Positions 24,417-35,910 of a stretch of DNA of 64,000 nt are shown piece after piece (positions within the stretch are counted from its first letter, which is position 1; the number at the start of each line of letters is the position of its first letter). The DNA lies in assembly GCA_021904315.1 (NCBI GenBank), contig CM038919.1, positions 18,717,666-18,781,665 of the forward strand. Direction: 5' to 3'. Origin of the DNA: Sphagnum magellanicum (lineage: Eukaryota > Streptophyta > Sphagnopsida > Sphagnales > Sphagnaceae). Position numbers and translations under genes: made by a program. The notes beneath the pieces were generated by a model. The model saw only the letters and a program-made list of their open reading frames with translations, was not told where the DNA came from and did no database searches.

Positions 24417-25056
24417 TCTAATATCATCCTTGAAAATATCATAAAGGCACACTTATTTAGGTTCAAACTAACCCCAAATTCTTTGCACTTCTAGAAACAT
24501 AATTTTAGTTTATCCATATAAGTGTCCATGTCATTGTAAATAATGAAATCATTTTGAAAAATCTTCATGAATTTGTTTAAATAAATTTTGAAAGTTTTAT
24601 TTACTAGCCTATAGTAAATAGGAGGTTCATTTTTCACTCCAAACAACATCGTAAAGGCTTTTGAATTTGTTACAAATATTATCTTGGGATATCTTGTTCA
24701 ACAATTCTTTTAAATAACTCACGTTCTCTGGCTAGTTATGCATTAACTTTAATTGTTTGTGGATTGTCCTTTGTTTTCAAGTTGATATTAAAAAGTTCTT
24801 GGTTTTCAGTTAAGGTCGATTTTGCAATATGTAGTTCATGTCCTTTAACCTTTACTAGTGTTTCATCAATTTGTACATAACCAAGTTTGTGGTGATAGTA
24901 AGTTTCAAGATACACTTTGTTTTCAAGAGCTACTTCAAGTTTTCTTTCAACAATTTTCTTTAAACTACCCATGTGGTTTGCTTTGGGTTTTATTGTAAGA
25001 ACTATGATATTTGTTGTTTTTTTAATTTGGACTATGTTGACTGCAATTACATTCAA
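24417..25056 (-). pseudogene. Gypsy-1 reverse transcriptase, main part
   Basis: At 24660-24417 the minus strand reads MLFGVKNEPPIYYRLVNKTF, then FIIYNDMDTYMDKLKLCF and KCKEFGVSLNLNKCAFM. These align with plant gypsy RT (MPFGLKNAPPTYQRAVNKTF, DMDTHLEKLKLCFQKC, GISLNPEKCAFM). The catalytic YxDD region is altered: the expected F(L)DDF reads FQNDF. An upstream frame at 25056-24736 forms the preceding linker region. It ends abruptly at the hAT boundary. Confidence 0.83.
25052..25056. repeat. Target site duplication left of solo LTR A
   Basis: TTCAA here is repeated exactly at 25955-25959, on the other side of the LTR. Confidence 0.85.
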
Positions 25057-25954
25057 TGTTTCAACCTTAGCTTTGGGCTCGCGACCAAAGCAAAGGGGTT
25101 ACAAGGTTGTGGGCTAAGAGGAAGCCCGGGAGTCAAAGCAAGAGAAAGCCCGGGAGTCAAGGCAAGAGGAAGCTCGGGAGTTACATCACATACTCCCAGG
25201 AGTGTAAGGGAGTGTAAGAAAGTGTGAGGGAGTGGACCCTCACACTTCCAAGGCAATTCCCACTTTGGGAAATGGAGTTCCAATGGATTCCCGAAACTAC
25301 ATGTCTACAATGGGCTCGCATTGCTCATTTGGACATCTGAAACACAAGTTATGGCCAAAAGAAGGGCTGGGAGTCAAATTGCCAGTTTGACTCCCGACCA
25401 AAAAAAGTTGAGAATCGACCCGATTTACTTGGCTGCAGGGGGCGAGCGACATACCATTGAAAAGCTATCAACGAGAGTTACAACTTTGCTTTAGACCATA
25501 TTGCGATCTAAGGTCTGTTCGCAAAATTATGGGGTTCCAAAGTCGTGAGAGTCCCATTTGGCGCGATTTCGGGACTCCTATTTGGGAGTCCCGGGAAAGA
25601 AAAGCCATTTAGATGTAGGCTCCGTGGCTAGCCACAAAGTATACTATAAGGGGGGAAGGTGGTGGCTTCCCCCAAGTTCGGGCCGTGGTGAGTCTAGTGT
25701 GTATGTGTTGCCTGTGGCTCGTCCTAGCACCAAGGGTGCTCCAACTACGCACTAACGACTTTGTGTCGGTTGTGTGTAGGCCCGCGTGAGTGAGTGAAGC
25801 TTGTCAATTCTTCCTAGTCCCATCCCGAAGCTCTAACATGCCCCTCTACCCCTCAAAGTGTTGTGAGCTAAGGAGCGTGCCCCGACTCCTCCCTCTTTCG
25901 TTGTGTTCTACTTTGACTCACATTTGAATCCTTCAAGGAGTTGGGAGTGTGTCA
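25057..25954 (+). mobile_element. Solo LTR A of a GC-rich LTR family
   Basis: This 898-bp segment starts TGTTTCAACCTTAGC and ends GGGAGTGTGTCA, with exact 5-bp TTCAA duplications on both sides. It is much more GC-rich than its surroundings and has many GGGAGTCCCGGG-like palindromic motifs. AGTATACTATAAGG near 25640 is a plausible TATA-type promoter. It interrupts a minus-strand gypsy-1 frame: skipping it joins RLPLDVLN to VIAVNIVQ in frame. Related copies are at 27740-28927 (inverted), 53397-54306 and, partially, 38440-38840. Confidence 0.85.
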
Positions 25955-25959
25955 TTCAA

Positions 25960-26420
25960 AACATCTAAAGGTAATCTAATTATATTAATAGAAAAAAACT
26001 CAAGATCACTTCTAAACATCAAGTCTTCTTCTTCGTTTGTGATACCATTAACATGGAATAACTAGAATCTACAATAATGTCCTATAGGACTATAAAGGTA
26101 TTATGTAAGGTGTACCAAACACATGCATTTTCAAATCTTTGATCAATCCTATTGATTTTGTTATTGTTTGATCTTCCATTCCTAGATTGTAAGGAGTAGG
26201 TTTAGGTTTAAGTAACCCTAACCTAGTTCTTAATTATTTTATGATGATATTTACCCATGGCTTTCCATCTAAAAGTACATCATCAGTAGTGTTTTTTCCT
26301 ATTTGTATTTGAATAACAACCATATGATTATTTATAACAATTATTGTTGTTCCAATATCAGGTACTATCGATATGGTTGTTTTGTCAATAATGGGTTTAG
26401 TATTTGTCTATGTTTTATTT
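25960..26420 (-). pseudogene. Gypsy-1 protease region
   Basis: Minus-strand translation of 26420-26240 reads VVIQIQIGKNTTDDVLLDGK followed by PWVNIII. It aligns with the plant gypsy protease QIGKHTIDDVLLDGGSGVNII. The catalytic Asp is present, but the following Gly-Ser has become Lys-Pro. Further down, at 26080-25960, VDSSYSMLMV and GITNEEEDLMFRSDLEFFSI match the linker between protease and RT. Stops are present. Confidence 0.78.
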
Positions 26421-27504
26421 GATTTCAATCTTTAGCACAAATATTTCTTTAAGTTTAGTGCAATTTTCAATAACTATCCAAGGTTCAATAATAATTGGTT
26501 TCCATCATTTGTTTACTAATATACTTTATTATTTGTCTACATATATGAATTTACTTTGAAAGGTAGAAGGTACATCTTATGTTTTTGTTGGTTCTACAAG
26601 TTCTATTAAACTTGGCATCGCAACCTAATTGGTAGTCCATCCTTTTACTGCAATAGAAGGTATGTCAAGTGGTGGACCAGCTTCTTGCATATGTTGTATG
26701 TATGGTTTCCACCATAAACTTCTTCAACTTCTCTTTTGCTTCCCAATCAGTTGCCATTTTGTTCTTTTTCGATTCCCAATCCTTAAACACCTAGTCTTTT
26801 ATCGCTTTACTTTAAGTGGTCACATGAACATTGACCATGTTAATAATTCAAACACTAGCAACTTTCACCTAAAAATTATATATTTGTTTTTTATGATTTT
26901 ACTTCCTTTGTTCTTAAACATGATTTGCATTTCACCAAACTTCAAATAGTTCATCAATTTGTGGTCCACTATCCCATAAATATGAGAGGGATAGTTTAAT
27001 GGTTTTGAAGGTTCACCAACTTGTGTAGTAGCTTCAATAGCAGTTGCAAATGTTTTCTTTTTTTTACTTTTGCACATCTTTACATTACGGTTTTTATGAT
27101 GATAATTTGTACAGTACATATTTGTTTTACAAATATACGGTTTCCCACAATTACAATCCCTGCCCTTGAAGTCTATGGTATAGATAATGAATTTTGTGTT
27201 TTTAATTAAAAAATATCTTCTTCACACATTAGTGTACATTCCTTGTGATGTTGTACAATGTTTCGTTTCATCCTTGCTATAACAATAGAAAAATAAGATT
27301 GTAATCCAAATCGAATCAAAATCATCATGAAAATTATCAATTACAAGAGTTTGTAGAATATTTGCTAGTTTTAGTAACCTTTCATAATACACCTCCGTTT
27401 GTTCTATTGACTTTTGTTTAAGATTATTAAGCTACAAATACATTTACTCATCATTATGCATTATTCGCTATCATTTGCAAAAAACTTGTATTAAACTTGC
27501 GAAT

Positions 27505-27739
27505 TTACAAATTTGGATGATCTTGCATATAATTATTACACCAATCTAATGCATTGTCTTTCAATGTAAAATTGAACAAATTAGTTTTGATAATGGCTTT
27601 GAATATTTGTACATGAGAATCTGGATAAGATTTTTTCTTATATTCAGAGTAGTTAAGAGGTCTCCTATAAGGCCTAAAATAAGGTACCACACATTGCATA
27701 GATGTTACTGCGGCACCTCCTATAGGTTTTGAAGGGTTG
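27505..27739 (-). pseudogene. Gypsy-1 gag fragment
   Basis: The minus strand reads PLNYSEYKKKSYPDSHVQIF, then KAIIKTNLFNFTLKDNALDW and CNNYMQDHPN. This resembles plant gypsy gag (YPDxHVxxFKAAIKAN, LFNFTLRDNASDWCNNYM). Its upstream continuation lies beyond solo LTR B at 28928-29147. The frame stops at 27505. Confidence 0.75.
27735..27739. repeat. Target site duplication left of solo LTR B
   Basis: GGTTG pairs with TGTTG at 28928-28932 with one mismatch. Confidence 0.7.
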
Positions 27740-28927
27740 TGACGCACTCCCAAGTCCCTTGTTGAACCCACTTGAGGGTCCAACTATGTAGAGTTGCGGA
27801 AAGTTGGGACTTGAGGGTCGCTCCCGACTTCCAGCACTAAAAGGGGGTAGAGGGGCGTGCTAGAGGTCCCGGGATTAGACTAGGAAGAAGGACTAGATTA
27901 TCAAGCTCGAATCTGCATCCAAAACCAACCACAAAAGGGTTAGTTAGCATTCGTGAACACCCTTGGATGTTGGGACAAGCCACGAGCACTTTCACACACA
28001 AAACTCACCACGGCCCAGACTCGGGGGAAGCCACCACCTTCCCCCATATTTTATACTTTGCAACTCTCTGCCGAGGCTACATCCAAATGATTCTTTTTCT
28101 AAACACCCAAAAACTTCTATGACAAGAGGAATAAACATGTCCATTGGGTAACAATCACGATAAAGGCCTTCCTTCACTTACTTGAATTGCCACTATAGTA
28201 GCCACCCCACAACAAAAAGTCGTTCATGACACCAAGTCTATTCAAGTGGGGTTAACAATGACAACATCAACCAATGTGCATCCATTAATAGAACAATGTT
28301 GACATGTTGACGAGAAGATTGAAAAGAAGGCGGTGGAAAAACGTGGGTTTGCTCCCTTAGGACAATAATTTTGCATCTTTCACAAGCATCCTAAATGGCA
28401 TCATCGGATGTAATCCTTTCCCCGCCATGGGCACAATAAAGGAGGTAGATCTTTAAAGGGTTTAATGGTTGGACTCCCAAGTTGGAATCCCGAAACTATC
28501 CCGGGTTGGAGTCCCGGGACTTTGGACGTTCATAGCTCCTTGCCCTGAACTCGGATCGGGGCAAGGTTTGAACCAAAGTTGTAGCTCTCGTCGAGATCTT
28601 TCTAACTCCGTGTCACACTCCTTGAGGCGACGTCAGGAAGAGGTCGATTCTCGACTTTTAGTGGTCGGGAGTCAAACTGGCAGTTTGATTCCCGGTCCTT
28701 CTTTTGCCCATAACTTAGGCTGTAGATGTCCAAATGGCCCATGCGAGGCCATTTTGGTCATCTAAGCTTCAAGACCTTTCCATTGATATAAAAAACGCAC
28801 CAAGGCGAAGCGATTTGACCCCTCAAATTGTCTTCTGAATTTTCGGGAGTCCCGAAGGACTCCATTTTCCCACTTTTGGGAGTGTGAGTTGCATTCTCAC
28901 ACTTCGCTCCAAAGTGGGGTTGCGACA
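27740..28927 (-). mobile_element. Solo LTR B of the GC-rich LTR family (inverted)
   Basis: On the minus strand this 1188-bp copy starts TGTCGCAACCCCAC and ends GGGAGTGCGTCA. It is the same family as LTR A but longer and in the opposite orientation. Flanks carry a 5-bp duplication with one change. It interrupts a gypsy-1 frame: IKSIPLDLGCN upstream joins PSKPIGGAAV downstream in frame once it is skipped. The A/B pair in opposite orientation does not bracket element coding sequence, so they are two separate insertions. Confidence 0.82.
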
Positions 28928-29147
28928 TGTTGCATCCTAGATCTAGTGGTATTGATTTAATAGCAATTCTACTATTTAATGGTATTTTTGTGGTTAAATG
29001 TAAAAGTGCATCTACATAAAGATCTGCTACTACAAGTCTCCTTAGTACAAAGCTAATTGGTACTATTATTGTACCATGTGAATAATTCTTTTGTGTGGTC
29101 ACAATAGGTTCAATATATACTAGATGATGCAAAGGAAAATTCTCCAT
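28928..29147 (-). pseudogene. Gypsy-1 upstream gag-region frame
   Basis: This open minus-strand frame includes LYVDALLHLTTKIPLNSRIA and IKSIPLDLGC and enters solo LTR B. It is in frame with the gag fragment at 27505-27739. I do not recognise a domain in this part; it is assigned by continuity. Confidence 0.5.
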
Positions 29148-32100
29148 TGAGGTATTGTAGGAATTCCTAGATTTTTTACAAATATTATATATTCTACTTC
29201 ATTAACAAGCACAAATTTGTTCTAGTACATGTAATGTCTATGGATGTACCATGCACTGTGTTGTTAATTATTGGAAGAAACTATGGAACAATATCAACTG
29301 TTCCATCATGAAATGGTACATTACTAGATTGTTCGATTGTAATGTTTGCCACTTGTTTGTTCCACATTCCAAGCAAAGATCCATTACATCCGAGGGTTGT
29401 AGTTCTTGCACCATTCAAAGTAGGATGGGTTGCAATCATCCTAATTTTTTCAAGAGAAAAATGCAGTTGTTTGATTAGTTGAAGTACCTTAACATCGTGA
29501 GTCTTCTATACTTCCACACCTTTCCATTAAGGTAGTTTATTTTTCTATAGTTTAGTGGTTGTACAACGTTTGCAATGTTTCATTTCATGATCATTAAATT
29601 GTACTCTTCTTCCATATTCAACTCAATTTTTATTTTGGTTTTGAAATGATTAATCATTACATATTGTACATCTTTTTCAATAAAATGACATTTTATAAGA
29701 CCATGACCCTCCTATCTATAGAAACTACAGCAATGGAGTGTATATATGGGTTCTTGATTTGCACCTTGATCAAATCTACTCATTTTCTAGGTAGAAGTTC
29801 AATTTGTTGATTTTACTTAACCTTAGGCTCATTAGTTTGCAAGACATTGGCATTGATGGTTGTTTTCATTCTTGTATTAAATATTGTTATCGGTGAAATG
29901 TTGTGCAAGTCTAATATCCATCCTTGATTAGTACATTCATTTAGTCGTAAAAGCTTGGTCCTTTAGATACTTTGTCTAAAGTATAATTTTAACATATTGT
30001 GGTATTATTTGTTTAATTTCATCATTGTCCAAATCTTCTTCCCACTCCTCATGGGGTTGACAATACTAGGTGAAGCATATTACGAAGCAGAACCATTGTT
30101 TGTGGATCTTATCTCCAACCCTTTTGGTACTTTTTCATGGACATATAGTACCTCTTCAAATTTGTACACATTGCCATGTTTTTGAGATAATAAACTCATA
30201 TATGTTCCTTTTTGTACCCTTCATTGTAAATCCCAAGGGTAACCATGTTTGCATTGTTTCCCCATCCTTTTGGTTCAATGTCAAGAGGTACTACCTTCAT
30301 TGACATCCTTTCTTGGATATTGTGGTCGTTTCATTTTCTATTCTTCATTTTGAATTCTTCATTTTCTACTTGATCTAGTTGTCTTTGTAGACTTTGGATC
30401 ACCATGCAATTCATGTTCATCCCCATTCTACTACTTTTATTGGAGAATTTTTTTTGCTATAGATTCCTTGCAACATCTATTTTATTCAAATTTTGAATCC
30501 TAACAACTTTTTAACCAATGTTGAATATGTAGAACCAAAATAAAATAAAATTCTTACATAATATTTTTTTATGTTTATATTAAAAAAACCAAAAAAAATT
30601 CCATATAATCTTGAATTTTCTACCCCAAATTCATTATCAAGGGTGGTTGTCAAATGGTAAATACTAATATTTTATCAATGTTTATTCTCTTAGTTATGTG
30701 GTTTAACATATCATTATGCAAGGATTCAAAGTATGAAATGTTAATCAATTATAAGAATCAAAGAATAAACCTCAAAAAAAAAATTCTTCCAAAATTTGTA
30801 TTTGCAATAATACAATATTTACAGTAATCTAAAAACAAATTCAAACTATATGGAAAATTTTTAAAACAATAAAACAAAAAACCATGTAATATCGATGTTT
30901 TTTTCCATCAAAACTCAACTTTAACTCCTATCATGAACTTCTCTTCATCATCAAAATTATTCAATGTCCTAATGATCACAAACTCAAAACTTCTTTCCCT
31001 TAATCCTTCTTGATTTCCCACCATGAACATGAATTCAAATTCTTGACCAATCCTAATTATTTAGCCCTATGTTGCCACTTTGTCCTATAATGACACTTCC
31101 TTTTGTTCACTTTGTCCAATGTTGATAATGCAATATGTCCATTTTATTTAATGGTGATGGAACAATTCTGAAATAATTCTAGCTTGAACAAATAGCCTTA
31201 AATGTTCACCTTAATTGGGTGGTGTTACAAGTAAACATTGCAAATGCCTTCAACATTGTTTCCCATAAGGTTATATTTTAGAAATTGCATGCTACACATG
31301 GGCAATTGTTTTAGTTCATACATTTTGTCCATTTTTTTTATGCCTTGCAACTCCCTATTTTATTTAGCCACCACTCCCCTCAAAGTGATATTTCTATTAT
31401 CTAATCTTCTATTGGTACTTGTTAAAGGGATGCTTTGGGTGGTCCTCTTTTCACCCTAATTCATTTTTGCATTGTTTGTAGCCCGATTCACCTTTTATTA
31501 TATTTAATTTTTTTTAAAAAAAATTCGTTGCAAATGACACCCACATCATTGGGCATCTTTCAATTGTATCTCAAGTTTTTCATCATTTTTCTTTCAAGTT
31601 AGATTTGGTAGGCCTTGTAGTTCAACCCCACAAGTGTGATGTTTGGTTTCCTTTGGGGTTGCCTTTAAAGTTTTCGCTTTCAGTTAATTTATATACCTTA
31701 ATTTGGGGCATTAGGGTTTGGGGCATTCCCTTGGGATCCCTTTCCTTCACATCCTTTTTTTTTTAGGATGCCATGGACAAGATGTTCAACACATATATGC
31801 CCTTCCTAGGTTGGGGGATGTGCATGTGGCATTTAAGATTTCATTTGTTGTTTTCCCTATCTAGGCTTTATTACCCCCCCCCCCCCCCCCCCCCCCTCCC
31901 CCCCCCCCCCTTATTATTGGATTTTTAACACCAACTAACCATTTTTATTCAACCTTCATTCACATATATATTTGGAAAATTTTTAGGGTCAAGTTTTTTA
32001 GAACGTCCAAAAACTCTTTTAGTTCATAGGCAAGTTTTTTTTCTTATCTTTAGAGGTGAGATAGGTTTTTTCTATGTGGAGGTTATTGCCCCAACAATGT

Positions 32101-34500
32101 GCCTAGGGGAATGGGGGGGCCCAATCATCACATCCAAATTTTTGCAAATCAAACACCCATTTTTATTAGGGGATGCAAGCCTAGTAGTTCATGTCCATTT
32201 CCATTCTAGGTTCATTTTAGGTGGGTTCATGACCTTCTACTTCCAACTACTCATCTTTACATCCTTCCATTTGAATAGATTATGTTAGAAGGAAAAAAAA
32301 AGTTGTTTTCAGGAAAACATCTTGGAAATTGTGCATGAATTTTTTTTTTTCCAACATTTTAGATTTTTCTTTTGATTATCATTGTGCTTGACATGAATCT
32401 TGCACATGCCCAAGTTCAAGTGCTTAACTTTTTGTCCACCCAATAATTATCCCAAATTTTCAGATGGCTTTTAACATTTTCTCTTTAACACTATACACCA
32501 AATTGGGCCTCCCCCATCTTATGATTTGTGGTTTTTAAAAATGTATATGTGGTCAACCCATAGATTTGATAAGGATACACTTACTTCGGTGTGCTCATGG
32601 AGAAAAACACATTGCCACACATGATGTGGTTCAAGATTTTTTTCATCTCTATAAGGATGTCAGATCATGTGTCTTGGATGTGCAAACTCATGTTCTCTTG
32701 GCACCATATCTCCAATCCTCGTAGTGACAAATGGATATTGTGTTTACAATAAATGGTATTCACATTTTAGTAAATGTGATCATTGTTGACCCAACTCACG
32801 CAAATCTTATTTTGTGAACTACTTCTTCTTTGGAAGTGACCGCAACAGTTATAGCTTGGGCAAAGGTTTTGCCATGTCATGATCAACACCTTGAGAATGA
32901 TTTTATCCCTCTTGTAATAGATATATTTGGATATTTTAACCAACAAGTTGACAACTTCTTTCATCAATGTGCCGACATGACATGGTTGATGAAATGCTCT
33001 AAAGGACCTTCTCTTTCAATTTTACATTCATTATATAGGTGGAAAATGTTTGTGACTCTTTAGAGAATGCAAGTTGTCACTATCCAATGACATGCAATTG
33101 TAGTAGCAAGAGAGGCCTCTTCTAGGCTTGGCATTTTTCTATTTTTTTCACCCATCACCTTGCACGACTTGTTTTGTGCTATTGGTGATGGGTTTCGGTC
33201 CTAGGTTACTTGATTTTTCCTTGTAGGGCTCCTCAATGTAATTTATGCTTTTGGGTGTTGTCTTTTGTTTGGGCTTCAGTCCTTTTTTTTTTTCTCTTGT
33301 TCACCTAGTGGTTGTTTTTTTCTTTATTTATATATATTTATATGTCAAATGCATAAGTTTTGCTTTGTGAATGTCCTCTTTATTGTTTATGTCAACGAGG
33401 CATTCAAAGACCATGTTTGACTAATTTTGAGTAGGAATCCAACTACTTAGGTTAACCATGGAATGTATATAGTTTGTTTTGGCAAACCTAGGCCACATTG
33501 CAAAATGGGCATTAACAAACATTTTTTCTTCCCATCAACAGCAACAATAGACAAATTGTAAAGTTGTTGATTATTTTGTTGTTTACTATCTACACCTAAA
33601 AATTGGAATTGAAACCCTCAAAGTGAGTTGAAAGAATTGTTGAATTGATTCTTATGATGATTTTTCACTCCCCCAAAAACAGTCAAGTTAGTTCTAGCAA
33701 CAATTTTTTAGTCCCCTAGAACAATTGGACCAATTCATGGTTCAAGAACTAGAATTGAGCAACATTGCTTGACTCATTATCTTTTAAATACTTGAAGGGA
33801 AAGTGGATGAATCATCCACCCCTTTCATCTGAATTTTATAAATATCATCATTCATTAACTTTTGCTCAATAATATTTTAAAACATTCATCCTTCCCATCG
33901 ATGAATTATATATATATATATCTTAGAATTCACTGTTTTGTCTCAAGGTAGGTCAAATTAGTTAACTTTTATTTATTCTTAACCAGAAATTATTAACTAA
34001 CCCATTAGAGTCTAAAGTAGGTCCCTTGTCAAAAGATCTTGATATTGAAATCCCATAAGGATTATCATTTATGTATCCATCTTTGTACCCTATGCCATAA
34101 TTAACATTGTTTATAAATCCTCTAGTAACCAATTTTGCCATTACAATCCCCAATAGCAATGGCAAAAACCATCCCCAAAATATGAATTTCAGCCAGATAT
34201 GATGGGGGCAGTCTGTCAAACTTATGAAGCCCTGGTGCAAGGGAAGGCCCACACCATTCATCTTTCATGGTGCACTGTTGGCTGCTGGTTCACTGTGGCT
34301 TGTATTTGACTCGACGATAAGTCTGGAATTTCATCATGGAGAACCCTAGTTAAGTCTCAGTGCAGGTTCAACCCTGCCCTAAGTTCCCACAGTTGGATTT
34401 ACCCCTAATGTGGAAGTGTTCAAGTTTGTAATGTTTTACTAAATATTTCAATCTATTCAGTTTAGTATAGTCAATCTATTAAACTGGGGTTAATGCTCCT
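29148..34500. other. Unresolved spacer, no gene supported
   Basis: Neither an LTR for gypsy-1 nor any gene could be identified. Many short frames occur without recognisable domains. A C23-T-C13 tract lies at 31874-31910. AT-rich simple sequence is common. Confidence 0.5.
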
Positions 34501-34545
34501 ATTAGTTAGTCAGGGGGTGCGCTCACAGTTTTTATTTCTTTTTTC

Positions 34546-34550
<5 letters not shown>

Positions 34551-34576
<26 letters not shown>

Positions 34577-34577
34577 A
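34551..34577. repeat. (CT)n microsatellite
   Basis: This is an uninterrupted CT dinucleotide run of about 27 bases. It sits at the upstream edge of the first of three diverged repeat copies. Confidence 0.9.
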
Positions 34578-34579
34578 CA

Positions 34580-35910
34580 AAAGGAGCCATTTGATTGGCC
34601 CATGACCAATATTTTTGGAACTTCGAGCCACTCCCCCAACATAGAAGCTTAAATATAATTCCATGCCCAAAATAGAAGCATTGACCATTGGCCCCGCCCC
34701 CACCCCCACAAAACCGAAAAGAAAAAGCCAAGCCCCCTGAAGCCTTCTCATTCATGAAAATTTTACTTCCAAAATGATGTGTCACCATTTTCAACCTGGA
34801 CTAACACCCCCATTATATAGTGAGGGTACTTATTCACCTCTCCTATTCATTAGATGGGCTGCGTCCCAAGTTCTTTTTTAAATTTAATTTAAATTTTTAT
34901 TTTTATTTTTGCAACAGGCCAGTTTGATTGGGCATCACAACAAAAATACTTTGGAGGCTACCCAAAATAGCAGTTTTTATGTGAGGATGGAGTGCCTCTC
35001 CTTTGGCTTACTTATGTAGGTGAGAAAGGAAGAATGTTGGGCAAAAGATATGAGGTAATTTGAGGTCCTATTCGGAACAGCCTTGAGGAATACATGGGGA
35101 ACCTGAGCTAATATCATTGGGAACATGTGAGAACAGGCTATGAACATGATGAGAACACAAGAATTCAAAAAATCCATTCCCCTCCTGCACCCCCATCCCC
35201 ACCCCCAAAAGCAAAAAAGATGAATCATCACATTCCATGCATGCATATTATATTCCTAGACATGGTTGCCACGATTCTTTTTGCCTCAGTTAATATCCCT
35301 TTTACAAAGCACACCATACCTATTCAAGTCAAAAGAGGTGTCCAATGTGTGACACACAACTAGGAAATAACTTTGTTTCAAAGGAATGCTAACCATATGA
35401 ACTTTGTTTTCTTCCTTTTGGACTAAGTTAGTTACCCATTACTAAAACATGATTTCTTAAATTGAAATTGGTCCTCCATTCTTTAATTCAACAATCATTA
35501 AAAATATATAATTGTTGGATCTATTAATTAGTTGTGGGGTTTATCCCAAAGTTCTTTTTAAAACTTTTTTTTGGGCAATGAGCTACTTTGGTCAACCAAT
35601 CAAAAATATTACGAAACTTTGGACACTCACCCCAAAATCGAAGTTTGCTCTCTCCACTTAGAACTATATTGGTTCCCTTTGGCCCACCTGGATGGTTCTG
35701 AGAGCTCAACTTTAGGCAAAGGTTATGGGATAAAGTGTGGTGCTATTGGGAATATCTTGGGGAACGAATTGGGAACTTGAGAAATGTGTCAGAAACACAT
35801 TGGAAATATGGTAGGAACAGATTGAGAATGTGATGGGAACGATTTGGAATATCAAAATCCAAAAACCCCACCCCACCTCCCAAAGGAACAAAATAGGACT
35901 TTCTTACCCC
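34580..35910 (+). repeat. Three diverged direct copies of one repeat
   Basis: Copies start near 34580, 34915 and 35570. They share the theme GCCA.TTTGATTGG.C, CA..AAAATA.TTTGGA, a block like CCCCAACATAGAAGCTT / CCCAAAATAGCAGTTT / CCCCAAAATCGAAGTTT, and further on C-rich stretches such as CCCCCATCCCCACCCCC. They are well diverged and in the same orientation. The class is unknown. Confidence 0.6.

Larger units (their letters stand above)
16329..29147 (-). mobile_element. Gypsy-1: Ty3/gypsy retrotransposon split by nested insertions
   Basis: Read on the minus strand, the pieces come in gypsy order: gag-like (29147-27505, interrupted), protease (about 26420-25960), reverse transcriptase (25056-24417, then 17665-17550), RNase H (about 17260-17000) and integrase (16845-16329). 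The element is opened by solo LTRs at 25057-25954 and 27740-28927 and by a hAT transposon at 17674-24408. At each site the frame is restored when the insert and one duplicated target are left out. LTRs of gypsy-1 itself were not recognised, so both outer limits are uncertain. Stops throughout make it a fossil. Confidence 0.88.

Noticed and set aside
25057..28927. Treating solo LTRs A and B as the two LTRs of one element.
   Set aside because: They are in opposite orientation, have different target duplications, and the sequence between them is gypsy-1 host coding sequence.
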